Assembly (NCBI RefSeq): GCF_000182745.2
Contig: NC_016027.1
Coordinates: forward strand, 1,890,001 to 1,954,000
Length of the DNA: 64,000 nt
Direction: 5' to 3'
From: Komagataeibacter medellinensis NBRC 3288
GTDB lineage: Bacteria > Pseudomonadota > Alphaproteobacteria > Acetobacterales > Acetobacteraceae
Under the pieces are notes generated by a model. That model did not search any database, was not told the DNA's origin, and saw only the letters and a list, made by a program, of their open reading frames with translations. Below are positions 45,994 to 57,544 of the stretch, one piece after another; position 1 is the first letter of the stretch; every line of letters begins with the position of its first letter. A program made the position numbers and the translations under genes.

Positions 45994-46377
45994 GATCCAA
46001 ATAGATTACTCTACCGATCCGAAACGATAACAACCGCACCACATGATAAAATATCAATAGTTCATAGTTTACTTTGTATTTTCGTTAATCCCGCCCTCTC
46101 CTGCCCAGCCACGAGACCTGCATGCCAGCACGCCGGGACACAAATATATCTTTTTGATTCTTTATGAACATTTTATGTTTATAGTCTGCATGTGACGGCT
46201 CTCGCCTACCTGCCGTCATGATCGTTACAATGCACCGATAATCCTGATAACGAACTGGCCCTGCCTGATAATGAGAAGATCCGCATCCCCCCTTATGGTT
46301 TTGCACGGCAGGAAACCCGGTCGCCGGCCGCGCCGCGCCGCGCCCTGCATGCCAGGCATGGGGCAGGACATGCGAAT
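45994..46377. other. Divergent control region between the deiminase-like and LysR genes
   Basis: 384 bases with no gene. An AT-rich stretch at about 46010-46080 and another at 46140-46195 look like promoter DNA for the two divergent genes. LysR-type sites are likely here, but I could not pick one with confidence. Confidence 0.5.
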
Positions 46378-47358
46378 ATGACACGACAGTACACATCCGC
46401 TCCGGCTACCGCCACATCTGGCCGCCGCAATATGGGGCACCGCAAATCAACCGGCTTTCATGGACAGATTGCCGAGGTGGACCTGCGCCTGCTGCGCGTG
46501 TTCCGCACGGTTGCGGAACACGGCGGCTTTGCCGCAGCCGAAGTAGCGCTGGGCAAGAGTAAATCCTCCATCAGCATCGATATATCGGCATTGGAAAACC
46601 GGCTGGGCCTGCGGTTGTGCATGCGCGGGCGCGGCGGCTTCGCGCTGACAACGGAAGGGCAGATGGTCATGGAAGCGACCAATGCGCTGTTTTCCGACAT
46701 CGCACGCTTCCAGCAACGCATAAACGAAGCCAGTGGCATGCTGTCGGGACGGTTCTGCCTGTATGTGCCCGACAACATCCAGATCCATGGCGAAACGGCG
46801 CTGGTCCGGGCAATCGGCACCTTTACCGCAAACCATCCGGCCGTTTTCATGGATATCCGCTCCGCTTCATCGCGGGAAGTCGAATTCGCGGTGCTCAATG
46901 GCCAGGCCTCCGCCGGGATCACCCTCAGTTCCCGGCACCTGCCCGGCATGCAGACCACCCCGCTGTTCAGGGAAGAGTTGCACCTATTCTGCGGCATGCG
47001 CCACCCCCTGTTCAACATGCCGGAAGACGAGATCACACCCGAACTGCTGTCCCACCAACGCATGATCGAGGTGGCGGAAGCAGCCACATCCCCCATGTGG
47101 GAAGGGCTGCGCCCACGCCTGAGCTTTGCTGCGGCGGCAGAAAATGTGGATTCGCGTGCGCTGCTGATCCTGTCGGGCAGCTATATCGGCTTCCTGCCCG
47201 ACCCCTTTGCCCACCCCCTGCTGCGTAAGGGCATGCTGCGCCGCATCGAACTGGGTGGACTACAGTTGATGACGGGCTTCCATTTCCTCGCCCGTCCCTC
47301 GGCCGAGACCGGATTGCTGGTCGATACCTTCCGCACCATTCTGGAGGATGCCTGCTGA
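46378..47358 (+). CDS. LysR family transcriptional regulator
   Basis: A 326-residue regulator. The helix-turn-helix is in LRLLRVFRTVAEHGGFAAAE, then ALGKSKSSISIDISALENRL, and the co-inducer domain follows from about residue 125. The N-terminus is about 30 residues longer than usual; an ATG at 46432 would shorten it. It is divergent from the deiminase-like gene and 66 bases upstream of the transporter genes, so it probably controls both in response to the transported compound. Confidence 0.92.
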   Translation: MTRQYTSAPATATSGRRNMGHRKSTGFHGQIAEVDLRLLRVFRTVAEHGGFAAAEVALGKSKSSISIDISALENRLGLRLCMRGRGGFALTTEGQMVMEATNALFSDIARFQQRINEASGMLSGRFCLYVPDNIQIHGETALVRAIGTFTANHPAVFMDIRSASSREVEFAVLNGQASAGITLSSRHLPGMQTTPLFREELHLFCGMRHPLFNMPEDEITPELLSHQRMIEVAEAATSPMWEGLRPRLSFAAAAENVDSRALLILSGSYIGFLPDPFAHPLLRKGMLRRIELGGLQLMTGFHFLARPSAETGLLVDTFRTILEDAC

Positions 47359-47423
47359 GACCGCCCCACACCGGCACGTATCCCTTCCTCCACACGCGGA
47401 AGAAGCATGCCCTGCCCCCTGCC

Positions 47424-48986
47424 ATGGCACAGCCCGCATGCCGCACGCACGTCTGGCCCATGCTGTGGGCAGCACTGCTTGGGCTGCTGCTGGCCATGGC
47501 GGGACATGCACGGGCGGACAGCCCGGACCTGCCAGGATTCATCCACGATGGCACGTTGACAGTCTGTACCAATCCAACCTTACCCCCCATGACATTCGTG
47601 AACGGCACGGACGCCAACGCGGTAGACGGGTTGGACATGGACATCGCCCACAGCCTGGCGGCCTACTGGCATGTGCACATTGACATTACCACCATGGAGT
47701 TCAGCGGCCTGTTTCCCAGCCTTGCGGCGCAGCGGTGCGCGATGGTGGCCAGCGGTCTCATCCGACTGCCCGCGCGGGAAGAGAATTTCGATGCGATCAC
47801 CTATCAGGATACCGCCCTCGTCATCGTGGCACGCGCGGGCACGCGGCCCCTGACCAGCATGTCCGACCTGTCAGGTCGGACAGTGGCCGTGCAGGCCGGC
47901 ACCAGCTACGCCGCATGGCTGGCGCGCGAAAATACCAGCATGGCCGCCCATGGCCGTCCGCCCATTATCATCCAGCAATACCCGACGGAAGACCAGGTGG
48001 TGCAGCAGGTCCTCGTCGGGCGCGCCTTCGCGTTCGCCAGTCAGGATGTGGAACTGTACTACCGGCAGAAACAGCTTCACGGCGAGATCAGCATCATCCT
48101 TGTTCCCCCCTCCCCCGAATACGGGCATTTCGCCCTGTACATCCGCAAGGATGCACATGACCGGGCCTTACTGGCACAGGCAGTGGCCAGCCTGGAACAT
48201 AATGGACAACTGGCGACCATCCGCCAGAAATGGACGATCACGCCCGACCATGCGGGTAGCCTGTCCCACCCCGATCCTGCGCCCCTGTTCCGCTGGGGCG
48301 TCTTTTTTGGCGCGCTGACCTCCACAGCCTTTGCACGCGGCGCCTTCATCACCCTTGCCATAGCCGTGCTGTCGCACCTGACCGCCATCGTCATTTCAAT
48401 CCCGATCGCGCTGGCGCTCAATGGCCGCAATACCGTGCTCAGGCTGGTGCTGAAGGGTTATGTCACCCTCTTCCGTGGTGCCCCCACGCTGTTGCAACTG
48501 CTATTCATATGGAATGCACTGCCACAGTTCCTGCCCATCTTCCGTGAAAGCTGGTTCACACCCTTCCTTGCCACATGGATTGCGCTCTCGATCAATGAAT
48601 CCGCCTACCAGGTCGAAATCAACCGCGCGGCACTGGCAGCAGTGGACAAGGGGCAGGAACTGGCAGGCGATGCGCTGGCCCTGTCACGGCGGCAGGTCTA
48701 CCGGTATGTCATCTTTCCGCAGGCACTGCGCATCGCGCTGCCACCGACCATGAATGCCTTCATCAGCCTGCTCAAGACCACATCGCTCGCCTCGGTCATC
48801 TCACTACAGGAACTGCTGGCTGTCACCCAGATACAGGTGGCTCGTACATTCGAGTTTACCGAATATTATGCGGCGGCACTGGTTTACTACCTTGCCATGG
48901 TTTTTGTGTTCCTGTTCATACAGAAATGCATCGAACACCGCTTTGCATGGGCCGATCCCCACAGGGTAACTACCAATGCCCCCTGA
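47424..48986 (+). CDS. Amino-acid ABC transporter, fused binding protein and permease
   Basis: A 520-residue fusion. A signal-like N-terminus (MLWAALLGLLLAMAGHARA) leads into a polar amino-acid binding domain (LTVCTNPTLPPMTFVNG, MDIAHSLAAYW). From about residue 295 a HisM/GlnP-type permease follows, with RGAFITLAIAVLSHLTA, the EAA-like region LALSRRQVYRYVIFPQALRI and SLLKTTSLASVISLQELL. Binding and transport are thus in one chain, as in GlnPQ-type systems. It overlaps the ATPase gene by 11 bases. The substrate is unknown; a guanidino or basic amino acid fits the neighbours. Confidence 0.9.
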   Translation: MAQPACRTHVWPMLWAALLGLLLAMAGHARADSPDLPGFIHDGTLTVCTNPTLPPMTFVNGTDANAVDGLDMDIAHSLAAYWHVHIDITTMEFSGLFPSLAAQRCAMVASGLIRLPAREENFDAITYQDTALVIVARAGTRPLTSMSDLSGRTVAVQAGTSYAAWLARENTSMAAHGRPPIIIQQYPTEDQVVQQVLVGRAFAFASQDVELYYRQKQLHGEISIILVPPSPEYGHFALYIRKDAHDRALLAQAVASLEHNGQLATIRQKWTITPDHAGSLSHPDPAPLFRWGVFFGALTSTAFARGAFITLAIAVLSHLTAIVISIPIALALNGRNTVLRLVLKGYVTLFRGAPTLLQLLFIWNALPQFLPIFRESWFTPFLATWIALSINESAYQVEINRAALAAVDKGQELAGDALALSRRQVYRYVIFPQALRIALPPTMNAFISLLKTTSLASVISLQELLAVTQIQVARTFEFTEYYAAALVYYLAMVFVFLFIQKCIEHRFAWADPHRVTTNAP

Positions 48987-49740
48987 CACCACACCCCTAC
49001 CCGACCCGGACACCATGATCTCGGCGCGCAACCTGTACAAGCTGCACAAGGATTTCATGGCCCTGGACCGGATCAACCTTGACATCCGGCGCGGGGAAAA
49101 AATTGTTGTGCTGGGACCATCGGGATCGGGCAAGTCAACCCTGATCCGCTGCTTCAACCGCATTGCACCGCATGATGGTGGCATCCTGAGCATTGATGGA
49201 CAGATCATCAATGAACACACCGACCTGACCCGGTTGCGCGCCACAGTGGGGCTGGTCTTTCAGGATTACAACCTGTTCGCGCATCTGAGCGTGCTGGACA
49301 ACTGTACACTTGCCCCCCGGCTGGTCAGGAAAATGCCCCCCGCACAGGCCCGTGACATGGCCATGCGCTTCCTTGCTCAGGTTAATATTGGGGAACAGGC
49401 ACATAAATACCCAATCCAACTCTCGGGCGGACAGCAGCAGCGCGTGGCCATCGCGCGCGCGCTGTGCATGCAGCCCGGAATCATGCTGTTTGATGAACCC
49501 ACCGCAGCGCTCGACCCCGAGGCGATTTCCGGTGTAGTGCGGATCATAAACGACCTGGTGGCACAGGGCATTACCACCGTGTGCGTAACCCATGAAATGG
49601 GTTTTGCACGTCATATTGCGGACTGGATCATCTTCATGGATCATGGGCGCATACTGGAAATGACCCGTCCGGCCGCGTTTTTTACCAATCCCACCACTCA
49701 GCGTGCCCGTGATTTCCTCGACCAGATGATTGCTTACTGA
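48976..49740 (+). CDS. Amino-acid ABC transporter ATP-binding protein
   Basis: A 254-residue GlnQ-like ATPase with all motifs intact: Walker A LGPSGSGKSTLIRC, Q-loop VFQDYNLFAH, signature LSGGQQQRVAIARAL, Walker B MLFDEPTAALDPE and the switch His in VTHEMGFAR. It energises the fused permease encoded upstream. Confidence 0.95.
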   Translation: MPPDTTPLPDPDTMISARNLYKLHKDFMALDRINLDIRRGEKIVVLGPSGSGKSTLIRCFNRIAPHDGGILSIDGQIINEHTDLTRLRATVGLVFQDYNLFAHLSVLDNCTLAPRLVRKMPPAQARDMAMRFLAQVNIGEQAHKYPIQLSGGQQQRVAIARALCMQPGIMLFDEPTAALDPEAISGVVRIINDLVAQGITTVCVTHEMGFARHIADWIIFMDHGRILEMTRPAAFFTNPTTQRARDFLDQMIAY

Positions 49741-49885
49741 ATACAGGCCCCTGCGTGCCAACCGCATGCAGCCTGCGCCATGCAGTCGGGGTATGCCGTT
49801 TGCCTGCCGCCCATGCTGTCAGACACATCCAGATACGATATAAGAATACCCGTCCATATGTCCCTGCCCGAGGTACACTGACTGC

Positions 49886-51019
<1,134 letters not shown>

Positions 51020-51084
51020 TGCAGCGTTTCAAATAAAAAACGATATTGCAAAATTTTTATATTTATTATTAAGATAAATTGTAA

Positions 51085-51165
51085 AAGTTTTTGGGTGTCT
51101 ACTTTTTAGAAAATGGCGACATTCTCCGAATCTTTTTGAAAAAAGCATCACAAAAAACTTCTGTA
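51085..51165. repeat. Dispersed double-hairpin repeat, copy 5 (diverged)
   Basis: AAAGTTTTTGGGTGTCTACT at the left, CTTTTTGAAAAAAG near 51132 and CATCACAAAAAACTTCTG at the right keep the repeat's outer ends and one hairpin, with many changes. It lies between the convergent L,D-transpeptidase and phosphoketolase genes. Confidence 0.55.
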
Positions 51166-51218
51166 CTTTACGGATATTACAGATGTATTCCGCATATGGC
51201 ATACCGGGCAACAGCGCA

Positions 51219-51246
51219 TAAAAAAGGGGGCATGACTGCCCCCTTT
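51219..51246 (-). terminator. Rho-independent terminator of the ackA-xfp transcript
   Basis: GGGGGC (51226-51231) and GCCCCC (51238-51243) form a stem, extended by AAA/TTT, around a six-base loop. On the minus strand it is followed by six T residues. It begins 28 bases past the phosphoketolase stop. Confidence 0.9.
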
Positions 51247-51274
51247 CCTAACCCATCAACATGACTGGAACCAG

Positions 51275-53644
51275 TTACGACCAGCGCCAGTTGCGGATCT
51301 CGGGCAAGTCCTCTCCATACTGCGCCACGTATTCCTGATGTTCAACCAGCTTGTTGCTGATCGCCTCATTGGCATAGGCTGCCTTGGCCGCAAGGCCCGG
51401 CACATGGCGGATCACGTTCTGCACAAGATGGAAACGGTCAAGGCTGTTACGCACCGTCATATCGAATGGCGTAGTGGTGGAACCTTCCTCACGGTAGCCA
51501 TGCACATGGAAGTTGCGGCAATTGGTCCGCTTGTAGATCAGCTTGTGGATCAGCGCCGGATAACCATGGAATGCGAAGATAACCGGCTTGTCTGTGGTGA
51601 ACAGGCTGTCAAACACGAAGTCATCCAGTCCATCCGGGTGCTGGGTCTTCGACTCAAGCGTCAGCAGATCCACCACGTTGATTACGCGGATCTTCAGTTC
51701 CGGCAGGTGCCTGTTCAGCAACTGCACCGCAGCAAGCGTTTCCATGGTCGGCACGTCACCCGCGCAGGCCATGACCACATCGGGTTCGCCACCCTTGTCA
51801 TTGCTGGCCCATTCCCAGATACCGATGCCCTTGGCGCAATGCGCCATGGCGGCATCCATATCCAGCCATTGTGGTTCGGGTTGCTTGCCCGCCACGATTA
51901 CGTTCACACGGTCACGGCTGTCCAGGCATTTATGGGCCGTGCACAGCAGGGTATTGGCATCGGGCGGCAGGTACACCCGCACCGTCTTGGCTTTCTTGTT
52001 CAGCACATGGTCAATGAAGCCGGGGTCCTGATGGCTGAAGCCATTATGATCCTGCCGCCAGACATGTGACGTCAGCAGGTAGTTCAGTGATGCGATCGGC
52101 GCCCGCCAGGGCACCTCATCAGCCTGCTTGATCCACTTTGCATGCTGGTTGACCATCGAATCCACAATGTGGATGAACGCCTCATAGCATGACAGGAAAC
52201 CGTGGCGACCTGTCAGCAGGTAGCCTTCCAGCCAGCCCTGGCAGGTGTGCTCGCTCAGGATTTCCATCACGTGTCCATCAACAGCCAGATGGTCATCATA
52301 ATCGAAGGTCTCGGCGTTCCAGGCGCGGTTGGTCACGTCCAGCACGGCATTGAGGCGGTTGGAGTTGTTCTCGTCCGGTGCCAGCACACGGAAATTGCGC
52401 GCGGCCAGGTTGAGCTTCATCACATCCCGCAGCCACGATCCAAGCACACGCGTGGCCTCACCCAGTTCATGCCCCGGCGAGGACACGCTCACCGCGTAAT
52501 CACGCACATCCGGCAGGCGCAGGTCACGGCGCAACAGACCGCCATTGGCATGCGGATTCGCACTCATCCGGCGGTTGCCCCTGGGCGCCAGTGCCGCGAT
52601 TTCGGGCATCAGGGTGCCGTTTTCGTCAAACAGTTCTTCCGGCTTGTAGCTGTGCATCCACTCATCGAGCAGCTTGAGATGCTCGGGCTTGGTCATGTCG
52701 GTAATAGGCACCTGATGGGCACGCCAGTAACCTTCCGTGCGCAGACCATCCACCGTCTTGGGGCAGGTCCAGCCCTTTGGGGTGCGCATGATGATCATGG
52801 GCCAGACCGGGCGCGTGGTGTCGTTCTTTTCACGCGCGGTTTTCTGAATCTCGGCAATGCGGGCAAAGGCCGTATCCATTGCCGTAGCCATCTTCTGGTG
52901 CATGGTGTCCGGGTCATCCCCTTCCACCACGATCGGATCATAGCCGTAGCCACGGAACAGGCTCAGCAGTTCCTCGGGCGCGATACGGGCCAGAACGGTG
53001 GGGTTGGCGATCTTGTAGCCGTTAAGGTGCAGAATCGGCAGGACCGCGCCGTCGGTCCGGGGGTCAAGGAACTTGTTGCTATGCCACGATGTGGCCATGG
53101 GGCCGGTCTCGGCCTCGCCATCGCCCACCACGCAGGCAACAACCAGATCGGGATTGTCAAACGCAGCACCATAGGCATGCGAGAGCGAATAACCCAGTTC
53201 ACCGCCTTCGTTGATCGAACCCGGTGTCGTGGGTGCGGCATGACTGGGAATGCCACCGGGGAAGGAAAACTGCTTGACCAGACGGGCCAGGCCGTCCGCA
53301 TCCTGCGACACTTCGGGGAAATACTCGCTGTACGTCCCTTCCAGATAGGTGCTGGCCACCACACCCGGCGCCCCGTGACCCGGACCCGCCACGAACAGGA
53401 CACTACGGTCCTGTTCACGAATGATGCGGTTGAGGTGCAGGTAAAGGAAGTTCAGCCCCGGTGTGGTGCCCCAGTGGCCCAGCAGGCGCGGCTTGGTATG
53501 TTCCAGCTTGAGCGGTTCACGCAGCAGCGGATTGGCCAGCAGGTAGATCTGGGCAATCGACAGGTAGTTTGCTGCATGCCACCATTTGTTGAACAGGGCG
53601 ACATCCGCTGCGGACAGCGGTGTTGCGGATGCAGTTTCACTCAT
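51275..53644 (-). CDS. xfp: Xylulose-5-phosphate/fructose-6-phosphate phosphoketolase
   Basis: A 789-residue ThDP enzyme that splits xylulose 5-phosphate or fructose 6-phosphate with phosphate to give acetyl phosphate and a triose or tetrose phosphate. Family landmarks are [32 protein letters not shown], the ThDP motif [17 protein letters not shown] and the C-terminal [26 protein letters not shown] lies 7 bases before the ATG. The 42-base gap to ackA upstream and the shared terminator show one operon that converts sugar phosphates to acetate with ATP gain, a known acetic acid bacterium route. Confidence 0.97.
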   Translation of the reverse strand: MSETASATPLSAADVALFNKWWHAANYLSIAQIYLLANPLLREPLKLEHTKPRLLGHWGTTPGLNFLYLHLNRIIREQDRSVLFVAGPGHGAPGVVASTYLEGTYSEYFPEVSQDADGLARLVKQFSFPGGIPSHAAPTTPGSINEGGELGYSLSHAYGAAFDNPDLVVACVVGDGEAETGPMATSWHSNKFLDPRTDGAVLPILHLNGYKIANPTVLARIAPEELLSLFRGYGYDPIVVEGDDPDTMHQKMATAMDTAFARIAEIQKTAREKNDTTRPVWPMIIMRTPKGWTCPKTVDGLRTEGYWRAHQVPITDMTKPEHLKLLDEWMHSYKPEELFDENGTLMPEIAALAPRGNRRMSANPHANGGLLRRDLRLPDVRDYAVSVSSPGHELGEATRVLGSWLRDVMKLNLAARNFRVLAPDENNSNRLNAVLDVTNRAWNAETFDYDDHLAVDGHVMEILSEHTCQGWLEGYLLTGRHGFLSCYEAFIHIVDSMVNQHAKWIKQADEVPWRAPIASLNYLLTSHVWRQDHNGFSHQDPGFIDHVLNKKAKTVRVYLPPDANTLLCTAHKCLDSRDRVNVIVAGKQPEPQWLDMDAAMAHCAKGIGIWEWASNDKGGEPDVVMACAGDVPTMETLAAVQLLNRHLPELKIRVINVVDLLTLESKTQHPDGLDDFVFDSLFTTDKPVIFAFHGYPALIHKLIYKRTNCRNFHVHGYREEGSTTTPFDMTVRNSLDRFHLVQNVIRHVPGLAAKAAYANEAISNKLVEHQEYVAQYGEDLPEIRNWRWS

Positions 53645-53686
53645 TTGCGTTCCTTCCGAGATAATTCATCTCTGCCCGGCCTGCAT

Positions 53687-54901
53687 TCAGCCCAGACACA
53701 TCAGCACATGCCGACGGATTGTTGTTTCCTCATCGGTGGGAATAATACGCACCTCCACGGCGCTGTCGGGCGTACTGATAATTTCCCGATGCGCGGCATT
53801 GGCCTGCGCGTCTATCCGGATAGCCGCCCATTCCAGCCGCGTGCACACAGCGGCACGGATGATGGCATCATGCTCACCAATACCGGCGGTAAAGACCAGT
53901 CCGTCCAGCCCCTGCAGGGCGGCCATCATGCCGCCTGCCTGCTGGGCAAAGCGGTAGACAAACAGGTCCAGCGCCGCCGTTACCGCAGGGCTCGTGCCCG
54001 CATGGGCATGCAGGTCGCGCATGTCATCCGACAGGCCTGAAACACCCAGCAGGCCGGAACGGTGATAGAGGATATTCTCGATCTCCGCGACACCCAGCCC
54101 TTCCTCGCGCAGCATGTACAGGAGCACGCCGGGGTCCAGATGCCCACACCGTGTGCCCATAACCAGACCATCGAGCACCGAGAAGCCCATGGTCGTATCC
54201 ACGCTGCGCCCACCCAGCAGCGCGCACAGGCTGCCACCGCTACCGATATGGGCCACAATAGTGCGCCCCTGCGCCAGATGTGGCGCGCATGTGCGCAGGC
54301 TGGCTGCGATATATTCGTAAGACAGACCATGGAACCCATAGCGCCGCACGCCTTTTTTTGCGTACTCGTCCGGCAGCGCCTGCGCCTGCGCAACCGGGGG
54401 CAGGGTATGGTGGAAACCGGTATCGAAACACGCCACCTGCGGCAGGTTGGGGTACTGCGCCAGCAGGGCGCGGATGGGGGCCAGGCTGCCGGGCTGGTGC
54501 AGCGGGGCAAAAGGGGTCAGGGCGGTCAGACGCGCCAGCACATCGGGGGTGATTCGCACGGGGGCGATGAAATCTGGCCCGCCATGCACCACCCTGTGGC
54601 CCACGGCCATGAGATCGACATCACCCAACTGCTTGCCTACCCACTCCATCAGGGTGGCCATGGGGCCGTGGTGGGCCTGCGCCGGCGTGCTGCCGGGGGC
54701 AATGGGCGCCCATGTCTCGTCCACCAGCACGCCGCCCGAGGCATCATGGGCGACAAAATGGGGATGGGTACTGATCCCCTCCAGTTCCCCCGATGCAATG
54801 CGGCGGGAAGGAGAAGTGACCGTATCACCCTTTTCAATGGCGAACAGGGCGAACTTCAGGCTTGAAGAGCCTGCGTTGAGTGCCAGAACGGCATGGGTCA
54901 T
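53687..54901 (-). CDS. ackA: Acetate kinase
   Basis: A 404-residue acetokinase-family enzyme that makes ATP and acetate from acetyl phosphate. The start MTHAVLALNAGSSSLKFALF matches the phosphate-binding N-terminus. VGHRVVHGGPDF, FDTGFHHTLP, YGFHGLSYEYIA and HIGSGGSLCAL are conserved, and VFTAGIGEHDAIIR is near the end. It is transcribed ahead of xfp. Confidence 0.96.
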   Translation of the reverse strand: MTHAVLALNAGSSSLKFALFAIEKGDTVTSPSRRIASGELEGISTHPHFVAHDASGGVLVDETWAPIAPGSTPAQAHHGPMATLMEWVGKQLGDVDLMAVGHRVVHGGPDFIAPVRITPDVLARLTALTPFAPLHQPGSLAPIRALLAQYPNLPQVACFDTGFHHTLPPVAQAQALPDEYAKKGVRRYGFHGLSYEYIAASLRTCAPHLAQGRTIVAHIGSGGSLCALLGGRSVDTTMGFSVLDGLVMGTRCGHLDPGVLLYMLREEGLGVAEIENILYHRSGLLGVSGLSDDMRDLHAHAGTSPAVTAALDLFVYRFAQQAGGMMAALQGLDGLVFTAGIGEHDAIIRAAVCTRLEWAAIRIDAQANAAHREIISTPDSAVEVRIIPTDEETTIRRHVLMCLG

Positions 54902-55222
54902 GCCTATATCCCCCTGTTCGTTTTACGAAACCGGCAGCATGTCACGCTGATCTGGCAAGCCTGACATTGATGCGAATCAATTGCCTACGTCGCAGCCCCG
55001 TCCAGAAAAGCACAATATCCGACCGGCAGGCCATGCGCTTGCCGTGGGTACAGGGCTGCATGGCAACGTGGGATATCTGAAAAAGTTTTTTAAATCAGCC
55101 TTCTACAGACATAAACCATCCAGTGGCTTTTGCCATTTTGGGCACAGGGTGCGCGCGGGCGTGCATATCACCTGCCCATATCACATATTTGCGTGCGCGC
55201 CCTGCGGGTGAGCGCGCGCGAC
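54902..55222. other. Intergenic region upstream of ackA
   Basis: About 320 bases with no gene I can support. It should hold the ackA promoter and the end of the hpnG transcript. GAAAAAGTTTTTTAAATC near 55079-55096 has some likeness to the dispersed hairpin repeat but is too short to call. Confidence 0.5.
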
Positions 55223-55903
55223 TCAGCCAAAACGTCGTGCCAGCACGGCGCGCACGGCCTTGCGTGCCTCCCCCGCATCACGCCCCACACGGATAAGGGC
55301 GGGAATCTGCAACGGGTTGCACATGATACTGCGCACCAGCGCCCCGACCGCAAGACTCCCATCGGGTCGCAGGGCCACCACGGCGGCAGGGGGCAGGGTG
55401 CGGTCTGCCGGATCACACACCACGCGCATGACCGCAAAGGGCACCTTGCGAGCGGCGGCCATTTCCGCCACCACGCCGCTTTCCATGTCCAGCGCCACGC
55501 AACCGGTCTGGCGAAACAGGTCCGCCTTGCGCGCGGCCGCCGTCACGATCACGTCGCTATGCAGCAGGTCGCCTGCCATCACATCGGCACGGGTCGCCCC
55601 TAACCAGCCCAGTAGTGCGGGGGATACGGCAATCCGCTCGGCATTGACCACCACATGCGCGGGCATGACCACGGCGCCAGGTGCAAGTGCCGGGTCCAGT
55701 CCCGCCGCCAACCCGAAGGAAAGCAACGCATCCGCGCCCCCTTCCAGCAGGTCGAGTACCGCCTGCCGCGCACCCGACAGGGTCGCCCCGCTCAGGCCGA
55801 AACGCGCCTGCGGCAGGAAGGGACGGATCAGGGATGCTTCCGCCTCCATCCCCACCACAATGCCCAAGCGTGAAAAGGGAGATACGGATACGGGATCAGA
55901 CAT
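55223..55903 (-). CDS. hpnG: Hopanoid-associated nucleoside phosphorylase-type enzyme HpnG
   Basis: A 226-residue purine-nucleoside-phosphorylase/MTA-nucleosidase-fold protein (LGIVVGMEAEASLIRPF, SFGLAAGLDPALAPGAVV, VALDMESGVVAEMAA with the substrate-binding ME). In hopanoid producers HpnG removes adenine from adenosylhopane to give ribosylhopane. ATG 55901-55903 is preferred over one at 55918 because AAAGGGG lies six bases upstream. It is separated from hpnE by about 320 bases, unlike the tight upstream genes. Confidence 0.9.
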   Translation of the reverse strand: MSDPVSVSPFSRLGIVVGMEAEASLIRPFLPQARFGLSGATLSGARQAVLDLLEGGADALLSFGLAAGLDPALAPGAVVMPAHVVVNAERIAVSPALLGWLGATRADVMAGDLLHSDVIVTAAARKADLFRQTGCVALDMESGVVAEMAAARKVPFAVMRVVCDPADRTLPPAAVVALRPDGSLAVGALVRSIMCNPLQIPALIRVGRDAGEARKAVRAVLARRFG

Positions 55904-56223
55904 GACTGCCCCTTTCACAGGTTTTTACAAACTGTAGCCAACACGACCACATTCACAAAATGGTCTGCCACGCCCATACACGCGCGCCACAAACCAAAAA
56001 AACTTCCGGAAATCATGCTAATGCAGACGGGACACACGAGAAAATCCCGCTGCGTTGCAGACCTTCCCTGCCGTCTTTGTATTGCCCTCGGCGGGTGTGC
56101 GAAAAACTGGCATTGCCACGCGGGGCATGGCGTTCCCTGCCGGCAAGGTCCGCCCCATCACCGCGACAGACCCAGAGTAACAGACAGGGCGGCAGAAGCC
56201 TGTAGACAATCCGTGCCATACCA
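55904..56223. other. Gap between hpnE and hpnG
   Basis: 320 bases without a recognisable gene. Open frames here are out of register with codon use and have no family likeness. It may carry a separate hpnG promoter. In some relatives a squalene-hopene cyclase gene sits at this point; none is present. Confidence 0.5.
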
Positions 56224-57537
56224 TCATTGCGGGCGACCAGCAGTGCCCCGGCGGTCATGCACGGCCCGTGCTGCCGCCGCACCGGAGCGGATCGCGCCCT
56301 CGATCGTGGCGGGCAGCCCCGTTGCCGTCCAGTCACCGGCCAGCAGCAGATTGGCGGCCATGGTACGCGTATCCGGCCGCAGGCGGTCCTGTGCCGGGGT
56401 TGCAGCAAAGGTAGCACGCTTTTCACGCACAATGCGCAGCGGTGGCATGGACACAGGCAGGGGCACCATTGCCGCGGGGTCGATCGCGGCACGCACCTCG
56501 TTCCAGATGAGGCCCGCCAGTTCGTCCAGATCCCGCGTGGCGTAGCGATTGGCGGCGCTGACCGTGACCGAGAGAATCCGCTCCTTGGCAAATACCCACT
56601 CACTGATCCCGCCCACAACGCCAATGAAATGAGCCTGCGCCAGACCACCAGTCAGCACGGGCGGCCGGGGCAGCAGGAAATGTACGTTCAGGATCGACTC
56701 GAATTCATCCGGTGCGCTGAAGCCGGGCAGGCCACCCGCCAGCAAGCTGGCCGCAACGGGAGCCGGCACCGCCATGATTACGGTATCTTGCCCGCCAATG
56801 ACAATTCGCTCCTCGCCCAGACGCAGCGCCGTAACCTGGCCCGCTTCCATTTCCACCCCGCTTACACGGCTAGCGGTACGCACATCCGCCTTCAGCACCG
56901 ACAGGTGAGCAAGGGCAGGATCGACAAAACTTTCAGACAGGCCCACGGCGGGAAAGCGCGGCAGGCAGTTACGCCCCCCCTTCGCAAGGCTCTCCTTCAC
57001 CACCGCGCCCAGCAGGGCGGCGCTACCGATATCGGGCATGGTATTGAGCACGGATATGGCAAAGGGTTCGAGCAGGCGGCGCGCCAGGCTACCGGGCTGC
57101 AGACAGTCGGCCACCACCATATCCGGTGCAGCTTCCATCAGCGCCATCAGGCCGCGCAGTTCAGCCAGCCGCATGCCCGGCACGCGCCTGCGCTTCGAGA
57201 GCACCCATAGCGGCACCCGCCCACGGGAGAGGTCGAGCGTCCAGCGCAGCCGGTCGGCCAGGTCCACGAACGGAAAGACAGGGTGCTTCGGCCCCACCAG
57301 CGTATCCTGCGCCCCGATCAGGCCCAGATAGCGGTACACCGCCGGGTTGCCTGACAGCAGCAGGTGGTTGCCATTATCAATCCGGCAGCCCAACTGGCGA
57401 TCAAGATAAGATCGCGCGCGACCACCGCAGGCCGGTCCTGCCTCGTAAACCGTGACCCGTTCGCTGCCGCCCGCCAGTTCAACCGCTGCCGACAGGCCAG
57501 CCAGCCCGCCGCCAACAATATGGACATGTCCCGCCAT
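56224..57537 (-). CDS. hpnE: Hydroxysqualene dehydroxylase HpnE
   Basis: A 437-residue FAD-dependent amine-oxidase-fold enzyme. The dinucleotide motif VHIVGGGLAGLSAAVELAGG is at residues 5-24, followed by the GGRARSYLD segment; AANLLLAGDWTATGLPATIE near the end is the FAD C-terminal motif. HpnE reduces hydroxysqualene to squalene, the third step from farnesyl diphosphate in bacteria that use HpnCDE. It follows hpnD after seven bases. Confidence 0.95.
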   Translation of the reverse strand: MAGHVHIVGGGLAGLSAAVELAGGSERVTVYEAGPACGGRARSYLDRQLGCRIDNGNHLLLSGNPAVYRYLGLIGAQDTLVGPKHPVFPFVDLADRLRWTLDLSRGRVPLWVLSKRRRVPGMRLAELRGLMALMEAAPDMVVADCLQPGSLARRLLEPFAISVLNTMPDIGSAALLGAVVKESLAKGGRNCLPRFPAVGLSESFVDPALAHLSVLKADVRTASRVSGVEMEAGQVTALRLGEERIVIGGQDTVIMAVPAPVAASLLAGGLPGFSAPDEFESILNVHFLLPRPPVLTGGLAQAHFIGVVGGISEWVFAKERILSVTVSAANRYATRDLDELAGLIWNEVRAAIDPAAMVPLPVSMPPLRIVREKRATFAATPAQDRLRPDTRTMAANLLLAGDWTATGLPATIEGAIRSGAAAARAVHDRRGTAGRPQ

Positions 57538-57544
57538 GCTCTGC

